From: Agarilytica sp033852165
GTDB lineage: Bacteria > Pseudomonadota > Gammaproteobacteria > Pseudomonadales > Cellvibrionaceae
Direction of reading: 5' to 3'
Assembly: GCA_033852165.1 (NCBI GenBank)
Contig: JAWSUZ010000082.1
Span: 1-64,000 of the forward strand
Length of the DNA: 64,000 nucleotides
Made by a program: the position numbers and the translations under genes. The first letter of the stretch is position 1. Every line of letters starts with the position of its first letter. This document shows positions 35,827-43,980 of the stretch, one piece after another. The notes under the pieces are model-generated. The model was not told the DNA's origin and did not search any database. It saw only the letters and a list, made by a program, of their open reading frames with translations.

Positions 35827-38439
35827 GTGCCTGAACGTGCGAAGCAAGATACTGATGCGAAGGTAGTGCATTTGGAGCCAGAAAGTCAAAGAATTGTGCG
35901 AGCCAAACTCGCAAGGCTGCCCGCTGCCGTGAACGCTGTTCACGAGAAGGGCCGATTTCTGGTGCTCAACTTACTCAAATCCTTTTTTGATCGTGCAGAT
36001 GATTCCCTTTTTGAATTAGCCGATAAAGCCCAGTCTAACCAAGAACAAAACCTCTACTTTGACTCGATGCGCGAAGTACGTGTCCAGCGGCGTGGTATCG
36101 AGAAGCGCTTTGGCGATTCTATCGACATCGCGTTTTCGGATCTGATCTCAACAGAGAAGACTCCCCCCTTAGAAAGCCATCAGCACTTCTCACCAGACAC
36201 CCTCTCTCTCGTTGAAAATGATGAGCTTGAAGAGATCGTCGCCGTTGATACTTCAGTGGCTCGGGCGAATCAAAAATACGGTGAAGCTGTTCAGCTTATA
36301 TCATTGCGCCTTGATAGCTTGCTTCCAGTTAAGGTCTACCAGAAAAATAACCCGTTAGGACCAGACCTTCTTTGCGCCACTTTTATGGATGAAGTGAAAA
36401 AGCTGGATGTGGGTATTAGAGCTAAGCTGGTTTTATTCAAACTTTATGATAAAGCGGTCGTTAGCAAGTTGAGTGACGTTTATGGCCCCGTTAATGACTT
36501 ATTCTGTGATCATAATGTTCTCCCATCGCTGGCTTCTAATGCTGGTGCTCGCGGTCGCAGAAGGGGCGATGTTCATGGGGATGCGCTAGATGCAGATGCT
36601 GCTTCTTTGGACTCCTCTCTAGAGTCAGATTCAGTACAAGCTTCCCCAAATGTCAGCCCTGAAGTTTTATCTACCCTAAAAAATATGCTAGGCGAGCGCG
36701 TTTTGTCGAACCCCTCGGCGTCTTCCCAGACTCAGGTGGCGGCCAATGAACTGATTAAGTTACTTTCAGATATGCAGCACATGCCAGCTGTGACGGATAA
36801 TCGTGTCGCTATCAATGTGAAAGCTTTGCTGGCGCAGTTACAGCAGCAAAACGGTGTAACCAACCGTATTGGCCAGGTTGATGACCAGGTGATGAATCTG
36901 GTGAACATGCTTTTTGATTTTATTCTTGAGGATCGTAACCTTGCAGCGCCGATGAAGGCCTTGATTAGCCGCATGCAGATCCCGATTATCAAAGTGGCTG
37001 TGGCGGATAAATCATTTTTTACTAAAAGCTCCCATGTCGCGCGAAAGTTGCTCAATGAGATGGCTACAGCAGCGATGGGCTGGACTGGAGATGACAATTC
37101 ATCTCAAAAAGATCCTCTCTACAAAAAAATTGAAAGCATTGTTCGACAGTTAATTGAGAATTTTGAAACAGACTTAGGTGTTTTTTCAGAGCTGCTGGCT
37201 GATTTTTCTGCATTCTTGGAAAAAGAGAAGAAACGAGCGGCAGTTCTAGAGCGCAGAACCATTGATGCTGAAGATGGGAAGGCCAAAGCTGAAGTCGCGC
37301 GAACGACGGTTGAGTTGGAGATGGAAGTTCGAACGGTTGGCCTACAACTACCGAAAGTCGTTAGTGACTTGATTAAAGATGCCTGGAGTAACGTATTGTT
37401 CGTTACGGCATTGAAATATGGCTACGAAGCTGAAGAATGGGAAACCCAACTTTCAGTATTGGAAGAGCTCGTTTGGAGTGTGCAGCCTCCTCGAACCTTA
37501 GAGCAGCGTCAAAAGTTAATCAAAATTGTCCCTGGCTTGTTACGAAAACTGCGTAACGGTCTCGACACTATTTCATACAACCCTTTCGAAATGTCCGACC
37601 TATTCAAATCTCTTGAAAAGGTTCATATTGCCTGCATCAGGGGGCAGTCACGGGCTAGAAAGGCTAATCAGAAAGCTTCTCAGGCAGCGGTTGCTCAGCA
37701 ATCGGCGGCCCAAAAGTCTCCTCAAAAGCCAGAAGGCTCGAAACCATCTGTTGGCCGAGAGTCTGCTGCTCAAAGCGCTAATCAGCAACCTACTGTTTCC
37801 GCTAAGCGTCCGATACCTAAAAAGCCAACTTCTAGACCCGAGCCGACCGAAAGCTCTAATGATATTCCTGCTCGTAGTCTTAGTGATTTGGCTCAGGGCG
37901 TTGAGCTGTCAGAGCTTGACGAAGTTGATAAGCTGCTCTCACTGTCAGAAACGGAAACGGCAGGCGCGCAATTAGGCTCTGGATTAGTTAACAGCCCTGA
38001 GCGAAATAACAGCCCTGAGCGAAGCAACAGCCCTGAGCGAAGCAACAGCCCTGAGCGAAGCAACAGTCCTGAGAGAAGCAACAGCCCTGTGCGCACAGAT
38101 CAGAGTACTCGCTCTGCAAGCCCCGAACCTACTAAGGCTATAGAGCCTCAAGTCTTACCCAGCGACGACCCCTATATGAAACAGGCCAGTGTCTTTTCTC
38201 AGGGTACTTGGTTCGATATGGAGAATGACAAGGGCGAAAATATGCGATGTCGTTTGGCCGCACTGATAAAGCCAACAGGTAAGTACATCTTCGTGAACCG
38301 CAATGGTATGAAAGTCGCGGAGCATTCTCAGCAAGATTTAGCTTACATGTTAAAAAACAGTACTCTACGCTCACTTGATGACAGCATATTGTTTGATCGA
38401 GCACTTGAAACGGTCGTTACCGGTTTACGTAAGCTATAG
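35827..38439 (+). CDS. DUF1631 family protein with SNSPER repeat tract
   Basis: A large (870-residue) cytoplasmic protein of the DUF1631 family, function not established. A largely helical N-terminal two-thirds includes a long coiled coil near 470-520. A low-complexity Gln/Ser/Pro linker near 620-770 carries six near-identical SNSPER units. The C-terminal 90 residues (GTWFDMENDKGENMRCRL, then KYIFVNRNGMKV and ILFDRALETVVTGL) look like a PilZ-like beta barrel, an inference. The start is GTG at 35827, 8 bp after AGGAGG; an ATG at 35820 is out of frame and stops after four codons. It lies upstream of ampD, as in Pseudomonas. Confidence 0.85.
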   Translation: MPERAKQDTDAKVVHLEPESQRIVRAKLARLPAAVNAVHEKGRFLVLNLLKSFFDRADDSLFELADKAQSNQEQNLYFDSMREVRVQRRGIEKRFGDSIDIAFSDLISTEKTPPLESHQHFSPDTLSLVENDELEEIVAVDTSVARANQKYGEAVQLISLRLDSLLPVKVYQKNNPLGPDLLCATFMDEVKKLDVGIRAKLVLFKLYDKAVVSKLSDVYGPVNDLFCDHNVLPSLASNAGARGRRRGDVHGDALDADAASLDSSLESDSVQASPNVSPEVLSTLKNMLGERVLSNPSASSQTQVAANELIKLLSDMQHMPAVTDNRVAINVKALLAQLQQQNGVTNRIGQVDDQVMNLVNMLFDFILEDRNLAAPMKALISRMQIPIIKVAVADKSFFTKSSHVARKLLNEMATAAMGWTGDDNSSQKDPLYKKIESIVRQLIENFETDLGVFSELLADFSAFLEKEKKRAAVLERRTIDAEDGKAKAEVARTTVELEMEVRTVGLQLPKVVSDLIKDAWSNVLFVTALKYGYEAEEWETQLSVLEELVWSVQPPRTLEQRQKLIKIVPGLLRKLRNGLDTISYNPFEMSDLFKSLEKVHIACIRGQSRARKANQKASQAAVAQQSAAQKSPQKPEGSKPSVGRESAAQSANQQPTVSAKRPIPKKPTSRPEPTESSNDIPARSLSDLAQGVELSELDEVDKLLSLSETETAGAQLGSGLVNSPERNNSPERSNSPERSNSPERSNSPERSNSPVRTDQSTRSASPEPTKAIEPQVLPSDDPYMKQASVFSQGTWFDMENDKGENMRCRLAALIKPTGKYIFVNRNGMKVAEHSQQDLAYMLKNSTLRSLDDSILFDRALETVVTGLRKL
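37990..38097 (+). repeat. six tandem 18-bp units encoding SNSPER
   Basis: Six head-to-tail 18-bp units, consensus AACAGCCCTGAGCGAAGC. Units 2-4 are identical, and units 1, 5 and 6 diverge slightly. Each encodes N-S-P-E-R plus Ser or Asn in the DUF1631 linker. The near-identity at DNA level suggests recent expansion by slippage and likely length variation between strains. Confidence 0.95.
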
Positions 38440-38553
38440 CGCTTGCTCCGTGTTTTCAGCGCGGGCTCCCCTCATTGCTCGAAAGGATAAATCCCCAGCT
38501 ATACTCCTCGACCCAGCCCGTAGTATGATCAGGAAAAATAACGAGATTTCCGC

Positions 38554-39111
38554 GTGATCGAAAACGGTTGGTGGTCTAAAGCAAAAAAGCTTCCTTCTCC
38601 AAATTACGACCAGCGTCCAGATGTCGAGATCGACGCTTTGGTTATTCATAATATTAGCTTACCTCCGAATCACTACGGCACGGGCCAAGTCCAGCGTTTT
38701 TTCCAAAACCAACTTGATTGCAGCGAACACCCCTATTTTGAATCGTTACGTGATATATGTGTTTCAGCCCATGTATTTATCGAGCGCGATGGCGATGTGA
38801 CCCAATTTGTCTCTTTTAATGAACGTGCATGGCATGCCGGTAAGTCTGCTCTGAACGGCGCCTCGGATTGCAATAATTTTTCAATTGGAATCGAGTTAGA
38901 GGGCTGTGATGATCAAGCCTATAGTGATGCTCAATATGAGAGCCTGCAAAAATTGACGCAGGTAATTATGCTCGCCTACCCATCCATAAGCGTTGATCGA
39001 ATTGTGGGCCATAGCGACATAGCGCCGGAAAGAAAGAGCGATCCAGGAGCTGCCTTTGATTGGCTGCGTTACCGAATAAGTATTAACCAAACACCATCGG
39101 GGGAGCCTTAA
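38554..39111 (+). CDS. ampD: 1,6-anhydro-N-acetylmuramyl-L-alanine amidase AmpD
   Basis: Cytoplasmic zinc amidase that removes the peptide from anhydro-muropeptides during wall recycling; its loss derepresses ampC in many Gram-negatives. The 185 residues show zinc ligands in LVIHNISLPP (His), AWHAGKSAL region, and GHSDIAPERKSDPGAAFDW (His, Asp), and SIGIELEGCDD. The start is GTG at 38554. ampE follows after 2 bp. No ampR or ampC is present in the window. Confidence 0.96.
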   Translation: MIENGWWSKAKKLPSPNYDQRPDVEIDALVIHNISLPPNHYGTGQVQRFFQNQLDCSEHPYFESLRDICVSAHVFIERDGDVTQFVSFNERAWHAGKSALNGASDCNNFSIGIELEGCDDQAYSDAQYESLQKLTQVIMLAYPSISVDRIVGHSDIAPERKSDPGAAFDWLRYRISINQTPSGEP

Positions 39112-39113
39112 GC

Positions 39114-39950
39114 GTGGAGCTTTTTATTGTTGTCATTGCCATACTGTTTGTTCAGGTTTGGGGGGCTGAAAACCCCCTTCACAAGGATGATTGGTTTCAA
39201 TCTTGGTTAAGGCGTGTAGAAGTCTATTTTTCTGCGTCTTCAGCGGCCTTTTTTATTCTGGCAGTCATCTTACCTTTGCTGATTCTGGGGGCGGTTCTGT
39301 ATATGATTTCGATTCAGTCCTATTGGCCAATCGTGCCTATTGGCGTACTAATCCTTTTATATAGCCTCGGAAGGGGCGAGTTTAGCGAGATTGTCGCTGA
39401 ATACACACAAGCCTGCTATAAAGAAGATTGGGAGTCTGGAATTAATCGTGCTGGTGGTTTGGGAGTGAGTGTTGAAGGCATTGCTCGCGATGACTGGATA
39501 ACATTGCATCAGCACGTGCTAGAAGAAGCGGCTTATCGTGGATTTGAACGTATGTTTGCTGTGCTATTTTGGTTTTTGGTTTTAGGCCCCGTGGGCGCGC
39601 TTTTGTACCGGCTGACCTTCTTATTCCATGAGTCTAAGCAGGGTAATACAGCTGCCAATAAGTTTTTATGGTTAATCGAATGGCCTGCGGTCAGAATTTT
39701 AGGTTTGTCGTTCGCTATGACGGGTAATTTTGTTGGCTGTATACGCCGGTGGCGAGAAAGTGTGTTGTGTATTACTCGGCCTACGCAAATGACAATAGGT
39801 CAGTCAGTATTGGGTGCTTTATCTGTTGATGACGACACAACACAGTCGTGTGAAATCACCCGAAAAGAGTTATCCCTAATGGATAAACTTTATCGCAGGA
39901 CGCTATGGTTTTGGTTGGGGGTATCGGCAATCATCATTATTGTAAGCTGA
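39114..39950 (+). CDS. ampE: regulatory signalling modulator AmpE
   Basis: A 278-residue inner-membrane protein with about four transmembrane segments (near 1-15, 45-75, 145-165 and 260-277) and a cytoplasmic loop with an Arg/Lys-rich stretch. AmpE accompanies AmpD and has been linked to beta-lactamase regulation, with no clear biochemical role. The N-terminus ELFIVVIAILFVQVWG and EEAAYRGFERMFAVLFWF are typical. GTG start at 39114, 2 bp after ampD. Confidence 0.93.
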   Translation: MELFIVVIAILFVQVWGAENPLHKDDWFQSWLRRVEVYFSASSAAFFILAVILPLLILGAVLYMISIQSYWPIVPIGVLILLYSLGRGEFSEIVAEYTQACYKEDWESGINRAGGLGVSVEGIARDDWITLHQHVLEEAAYRGFERMFAVLFWFLVLGPVGALLYRLTFLFHESKQGNTAANKFLWLIEWPAVRILGLSFAMTGNFVGCIRRWRESVLCITRPTQMTIGQSVLGALSVDDDTTQSCEITRKELSLMDKLYRRTLWFWLGVSAIIIIVS

Positions 39951-39952
39951 AT

Positions 39953-40717
39953 ATGATCACTATTGCATTTTACAATTTGAAAGGCGGTGTTGGTAAAACA
40001 ACGACAGCCGTTAATTTGGCTTATTTGGCTGCCGAAGCCAAAAAAGACACAGTGCTTTGGGATTGGGACCCGCAAGGCGCGGCAAGCTGGTATTTAGGTG
40101 CTGATTCGGCTAAATCCAAGTCGATTAAGTTGTTAAATAAAGGTGTGCCCATCGGTAACCTAGAAGTAATGTCCCCATTTGAGCATCTTACCTGTATACC
40201 TGCCGATTTAAGTTTGCGCTCTGCAGATATTGAATTGGCCGCTACAAACAATGCGCGGCGATTTATTCAAAAGTTGGTTCAGCCTCTGAGTGAGCACGCT
40301 TCTATTGTGATCTTTGATTGCCCCCCCTCTCTTTCTCCGTGTACTGAATACATTCTATCGGGCGTAGATTTAGTATTGGTGCCGATTATTCCTAGTCCCA
40401 TGTCGCTTCGTGCTGCAGAGCAGGTAGTGACATTTTTTGAAAAGAAAAAATACGCTCCGAATAAAATTGTTGGTTTTTTCAATATGGTGGACGGTCGCCG
40501 AAAATTGCATAAAGAAACGCTGGCACTCTCCAAAAAATTGCCGATTAAAATGTTAAGGACGTTCGTACCCATGGATTCTGCGGCTGAAGCGATGGCGGTC
40601 AAGCGAGCGCCACTGACGAGCTATTCTAAAAATGGTCGCGCGGCTTTTGCATACCGGCAATTGTGGAAAGAAATTGTTCGGATAGTGAATGCACGACGCA
40701 GGGAAAAGGAGTCGTGA
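39953..40717 (+). CDS. orphan ParA/MinD-type ATPase
   Basis: A 254-residue deviant-Walker-A ATPase. Seen: residues 1-23 ITIAFYNLKGGVGKTTTAVNLA with the signature Lys, WDWDPQGAASWYLGA (switch I region), and VIFDCPPSLSP (Walker B). The ATG at 39953 comes 2 bp after ampE; an earlier in-frame codon inside ampE is unlikely. No parB, parS-like repeats or chemotaxis genes are nearby, so it is not a standard partition gene. Its place in an ampD-ampE-ampG row suggests a role at the membrane or wall in positioning or regulation, but that is inference. Confidence 0.88.
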   Translation: MITIAFYNLKGGVGKTTTAVNLAYLAAEAKKDTVLWDWDPQGAASWYLGADSAKSKSIKLLNKGVPIGNLEVMSPFEHLTCIPADLSLRSADIELAATNNARRFIQKLVQPLSEHASIVIFDCPPSLSPCTEYILSGVDLVLVPIIPSPMSLRAAEQVVTFFEKKKYAPNKIVGFFNMVDGRRKLHKETLALSKKLPIKMLRTFVPMDSAAEAMAVKRAPLTSYSKNGRAAFAYRQLWKEIVRIVNARRREKES

Positions 40718-40874
40718 ACGATTGTTAAATAGCTGGAAGCAAATACTCTTTCCATCTTGCTTGACCTATCGGTTATTCTATTGCGGATAGTGCGCTGGAT
40801 TACGTAAACATCATTTATCGCTTGAATACTATATCGAAACCAAGCGTATTTATTAATGCCGCCCCTTTCTGTAT

Positions 40875-42131
40875 GTGAGTGAACATCCCATAAAAACGAA
40901 ATCATTTAAACAAGCCCTTCTCAATAAAAGAATGCTGGCATGCCTCATAACGGGGTTTGCTTCTGGATTACCGCTGTACCTGCTGATTCAATTTGTACCT
41001 GCCTGGCTCCGAGAGCACGAAATAGATTTATCTACGATTGGTTTGTTCGGACTTATGTTGTTCCCGTATACCTGGAAGTTTTTGTGGTCACCGATCATGG
41101 ATAAAGTCGTTCCCCCGTTCTTGGGGCGGCGACGGGGTTGGATGTTGATAACCCAGGTAGCGCTGGTCATTTTTATGGTAGCGCTGGCATTTCAAGATCC
41201 AAACCAAAATTTATCGCTAATTGTTGTTCTTGTAGGCTGCATTGCCTTTTTTAGTGCGTCGCAAGATATTGTTATCGATGCATATCGAAGAGAGTTGTTG
41301 CCAGATGATGAGTTAGGTGCGGGGAATGCTTTTTATATCCAATCCTATCGCCTTGCTTCGTTTGTTCCGGGTTCTCTTGGTTTGATTTTGTCGGGGTTTT
41401 ATCCTTGGAGTGTTGCTCATCTATCCATTGTTGCGTTTATGTTAATTGCGATTGCTGCGACTTTTTGGCTGGAAGAAACCTCAGGTGCAGGGAATCCTCC
41501 CAAAGATTTTCGATCGGCAGTGGTTGAACCGTTTAAGGATTTCTTTACGCGTCAGTCGGTAGGGTCGGCGTTGCTAATTTTGCTCTTTATCTTTTTGTAC
41601 AAGCTTGGCGACAATATGGCGACGGCCTTGGAAACGCCATTTTTTCTCGATATGGGGTTTACGACCGTTGAGATTGGCTCAGTAGCAAAAGTGTCGAAGT
41701 CTGTTGGTGCTGCGGTTGGGACTATTGTTGGTGGCGTAGTCATGATTAAACTGGGGATTAATCGTAGTCTGTGGTTGTTTGGCGTTTTTCAAATAGGCTC
41801 TATTTTGGGGTATGCCGCATTGTCCGTTGTTGGCTACAGCTATCCGATGCTTGTTGTTGCTTCAGGTTTAGAATATTTTGGCGTTGGGTTGGGCACCGTA
41901 GCTCTGGTGTCGTTCATGTCTCGTGAAACAAATACGCATTTCTCGGCCACTCAGTTTGCTTTGTTTTCAAGTTTAGCTTCGTTGCCTCGTATGGCCGCTG
42001 GAGCGAGTACTGGCTTTATTATTGAAGCGTTGGGATATACGCAGTTTTTTGTGATTTGTTTTTTCTGCGCAATTCCCGGAATGCTAATTCTATATAAAGT
42101 GGCCCCGTGGAACGAAAAAAGTGATGGGTGA
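40875..42131 (+). CDS. ampG: AmpG family muropeptide permease
   Basis: A 418-residue MFS transporter with about 12 transmembrane helices that imports GlcNAc-anhydroMurNAc peptides for recycling by AmpD. The N-terminal third is close to E. coli AmpG in pattern: ITGFASGLPLYLLIQFVPAW, DLSTIGLFGLMLFPYTWKFLWSP, MDKVVPPFLGRRRGW and SASQDIVIDAYRREL. The start is GTG at 40875 (ATG at 40873 is followed by a stop). A 157-bp gap separates it from the ParA gene; TTGACC near 40763 could be part of its promoter. Element A follows the stop by 19 bp. Confidence 0.92.
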   Translation: MSEHPIKTKSFKQALLNKRMLACLITGFASGLPLYLLIQFVPAWLREHEIDLSTIGLFGLMLFPYTWKFLWSPIMDKVVPPFLGRRRGWMLITQVALVIFMVALAFQDPNQNLSLIVVLVGCIAFFSASQDIVIDAYRRELLPDDELGAGNAFYIQSYRLASFVPGSLGLILSGFYPWSVAHLSIVAFMLIAIAATFWLEETSGAGNPPKDFRSAVVEPFKDFFTRQSVGSALLILLFIFLYKLGDNMATALETPFFLDMGFTTVEIGSVAKVSKSVGAAVGTIVGGVVMIKLGINRSLWLFGVFQIGSILGYAALSVVGYSYPMLVVASGLEYFGVGLGTVALVSFMSRETNTHFSATQFALFSSLASLPRMAAGASTGFIIEALGYTQFFVICFFCAIPGMLILYKVAPWNEKSDG

Positions 42132-42150
42132 GCGTCTCCGTGACTAATTT

Positions 42151-42312
42151 GTGGCCATCTATAAATAAGTGTCTACTGCGAACTAATTTAAAACGTCATT
42201 TTCATACTACAAGATATCGTTGTTTGGAATGACCAAACCTTGATATCTTGCGATGCAAATCTGATAGTTAAAATTAGCTCTCGCGACGAGCCTATCTCTG
42301 GACGCGCACTAA
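42151..42312. mobile_element. 162-bp imperfect palindromic element, copy A
   Basis: It lies between the convergent ends of ampG and the alkyltransferase-like gene. The whole segment folds on itself: inner arms CAAGATATCGTTGTTTGG and CCAAACCTTGATATCTTG, with further imperfect pairing outwards. It is clearly related to copy B: both begin GTG-CCATC-ATAAA, share CTACTGCG and AATTTAAA early, TGCAAATCTGA late, and end GCACTAA. No open frame, so it resembles a MITE or a large hairpin repeat. Confidence 0.7.
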
Positions 42313-42339
42313 TTTGACTCAAGCGCTACAAATTTTGTT

Positions 42340-42651
42340 TTATGGTCGCCATAAAAACACTTTTAGATCGACCTTTCCATTGTTACCAAAACAAATCCCT
42401 TCTTTCAGTAATCGTGATCGTTGGCGCTGATAGCCTGGGTGATTTTCTGGAAACGATATTTTGCCTTGAGCATTAATAACGCGGTACCAAGGGAGTTTGC
42501 TGTCTTTAGGGAGCTTTCTTAACGTTGAGCCAACTAAGCGAGCAGCACGACCTAAGCCGGCTAAACTTGCCAGTTGACCATAAGTCACCACCTTGCCGTG
42601 TGGTACCTGTTGCAGGGCTTGGTATATTGCTTCGGGTGCTGCTGCATTCAT
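42340..42651 (-). CDS. alkyltransferase-like (ATL) DNA-damage recognition protein
   Basis: A 103-residue MGMT-like protein. It retains the helix-turn-helix and Arg finger region (VVTYGQLASLAGLGRAARLVG) but lacks the active-site Cys: the usual PCHR reads P54-W55-Y56-R57-V58. Replacement of Cys by Trp defines ATL proteins (E. coli YbaZ type), which flip O6-alkylguanine and hand it to nucleotide excision repair rather than demethylate it. Length fits ATL. It is divergent from fxsA with 96 bp between starts, and copy A of the palindromic element lies after its stop. Confidence 0.9.
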   Translation of the reverse strand: MNAAAPEAIYQALQQVPHGKVVTYGQLASLAGLGRAARLVGSTLRKLPKDSKLPWYRVINAQGKISFPENHPGYQRQRSRLLKEGICFGNNGKVDLKVFLWRP

Positions 42652-42747
42652 AGGCGCTCTTTAGTTCAGCTTGTTAATTGTAAATTTACCCCCATTCCTG
42701 GAGTGTACATTGTTGTTGATTCCAATTTGAGATTCAGAGGAAAGAAG

Positions 42748-43200
42748 TTGAAAGCGCTTTTGCTATTGTTTATCGCTATGCCCATTATCGAAATGTTAGT
42801 TCTATTTGAAGTGGGGGGAGCGATTGGCGCATTGCCGACTGTAGGGTTAGTTCTGTTGACCGCAGTCGTTGGTTTAAGCCTGTTAAAACGGCAGGGCATT
42901 AAGACTTTGTTAAGTGCCCAAGAGAAACTCAATTCTGGTGAGTTACCAGTCAATGAGCTGGTTAGTGGTATTTTTCTCGCAGTAGGTGGCGCCTTATTGC
43001 TTACTCCTGGTTTCGTGACGGACACCATTGGCTTTTGTTGCTTGATCCCAGGCTTACGGCAACTTCTTATTGGTCGACTTGTAACGATGTTAAAGCCCAA
43101 TATTGTAGCTTTTAGCCAAACTGAAGGTGGCGGGGCAAAGAACGCACAAGAGAACCGTCAAGGTTCAATCGATGCAGAATACACCCGCGAAGATGACTGA
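42748..43200 (+). CDS. fxsA: FxsA family membrane protein
   Basis: A cytoplasmic-membrane protein; in E. coli overproduction of FxsA relieves exclusion of phage T7 by the F plasmid. The preferred start is TTG at 42748, giving 150 residues beginning KALLLLFIAMPIIEMLVLFEVGG, the usual FxsA N-terminus; GAGG at 42737-42740 is well spaced. A longer frame back to 42574 would overlap the divergent ATL gene and has no family resemblance. Further motifs: LLLTPGFVTDTIGF. Copy B of the palindromic element begins 4 bp after the stop. groES lies downstream, a common neighbourhood. Confidence 0.88.
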   Translation: MKALLLLFIAMPIIEMLVLFEVGGAIGALPTVGLVLLTAVVGLSLLKRQGIKTLLSAQEKLNSGELPVNELVSGIFLAVGGALLLTPGFVTDTIGFCCLIPGLRQLLIGRLVTMLKPNIVAFSQTEGGGAKNAQENRQGSIDAEYTREDD

Positions 43201-43203
43201 ACC

Positions 43204-43365
43204 GTGTCCATCCATAAACTGATGCCTACTGCGGTAAAATTTAAACGGCCATCTTCGCACAACTGGATAGGGTTATTTGCAATAAGCAAATGGCCATATC
43301 CAGCTGTGCAAATCTGACCATTTAAATCTCACCTCGATACGATTCTGTTTATGGATGGGCACTAA
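43204..43365. mobile_element. 162-bp imperfect palindromic element, copy B
   Basis: Outer arms GTGTCCATCCATAAAC (43204-43219) and GTTTATGGATGGGCAC (43347-43362) pair with one mismatch. Inside, ATTTAAACGG...CACAACTGGATA pairs with TATCCAGCTGTG...CCATTTAAAT, and ATTTGC-AATA-GCAAAT closes the tip. So nearly the whole segment is one long hairpin. Same length and motif order as copy A; its terminal GGGCACTAA matches element C. No open frame. Confidence 0.75.
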
Positions 43366-43428
43366 CTCGTTTGCAGCCCCTCGTTCTGCATTTCCCTGTA
43401 CTAAAACCAAAAAATTGAACCCAAAGGT

Positions 43429-43454
43429 GTTGAAATACTAAAAACGACACCCAT
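43429..43454 (+). promoter_or_regulatory. sigma-32-like heat-shock promoter of groESL
   Basis: GTTGAAA (43429-43435) and ACCCAT (43449-43454), 13 bp apart, resemble CTTGAAA-N12/14-CCCCAT. The start would be near 43461, about 105 bp before groES. No CIRCE element is visible, consistent with sigma-32 control. Confidence 0.55.
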
Positions 43455-43566
43455 GTTCATGATCACACACGGGGCGGTAGTCAATACCAGCCTACGGTAA
43501 GATTAAACGGGTTCGAGACCTTCGGGCCTACAGGTGTGAATAAAACGCTAATTGGAGAAAATCTAG

Positions 43567-43857
43567 ATGAAAATTCGTCCTTTACACGATCGTGTTGTGG
43601 TTCGCCGCAAGGAAGAAGAAGAAACTTCCGCTGGTGGCATCGTATTGCCAGGTTCAGCTCAAGAAAAACCAAACCAAGGCGTTGTTGTAGCCGTTGGTTC
43701 TGGCCGTATATTGGACAGTGGAGAAACCCGTCCTGTTGACCTAAAAGAAGGTGATGTTGTTGTATTCGGTAAATATGCCGGTAGTGACACCATTGATGTC
43801 GATGGCGAAGAGCTTATCATCTTGTCTGAAAGCGACATCAAAGCGGTTGTCGAATAG
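43567..43857 (+). CDS. groES: co-chaperonin GroES
   Basis: Heptameric lid of the GroEL chaperonin. The 96 residues show KIRPLHDRVVVRRKEEEETSAGGIVLP at the N-terminus, a mobile loop near 17-33 and DGEELIILSESDIKAVVE at the C-terminus. A GGAGAAAATCTAG-type site precedes ATG. It is followed after 123 bp by groEL, in one heat-shock operon. Confidence 0.98.
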   Translation: MKIRPLHDRVVVRRKEEEETSAGGIVLPGSAQEKPNQGVVVAVGSGRILDSGETRPVDLKEGDVVVFGKYAGSDTIDVDGEELIILSESDIKAVVE

Positions 43858-43980
43858 ACCTCTATATAGATTGTTGAGTAGAAAACAGAATAGTTAGATA
43901 GCTGATCAGATTTGAATCAGCGAACTCATATGTCAGGGCCAGTATCTGGCATCAGAAATTATTAGTAAGGAATTATTACT

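Larger units (their letters stand above)
43201..43566. other. intergenic region fxsA-groES
   Basis: A 366-bp gap filled by palindromic element copy B (43204-43365) and a sigma-32-like groES promoter (43429-43454). The remaining leader of about 100 bp contains no gene. Confidence 0.7.

Noticed and set aside
35820..35834. ATG at 35820 as the DUF1631 start
   Set aside because: It is out of frame, stops after four codons and is only 1-2 bases from AGGAGG; GTG at 35827 fits better.
37526..37975. 149-residue plus-strand frame inside the DUF1631 gene
   Set aside because: Shadow of the main frame, which is continuous and family-like.
39953..40717. Plasmid or chromosome partition locus
   Set aside because: No parB, parS-like repeats or origin features accompany the ParA-type gene.
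42574..42747. N-terminal extension of FxsA
   Set aside because: It overlaps the divergent ATL gene and encodes non-family sequence; TTG at 42748 has a good ribosome site and the usual N-terminus.
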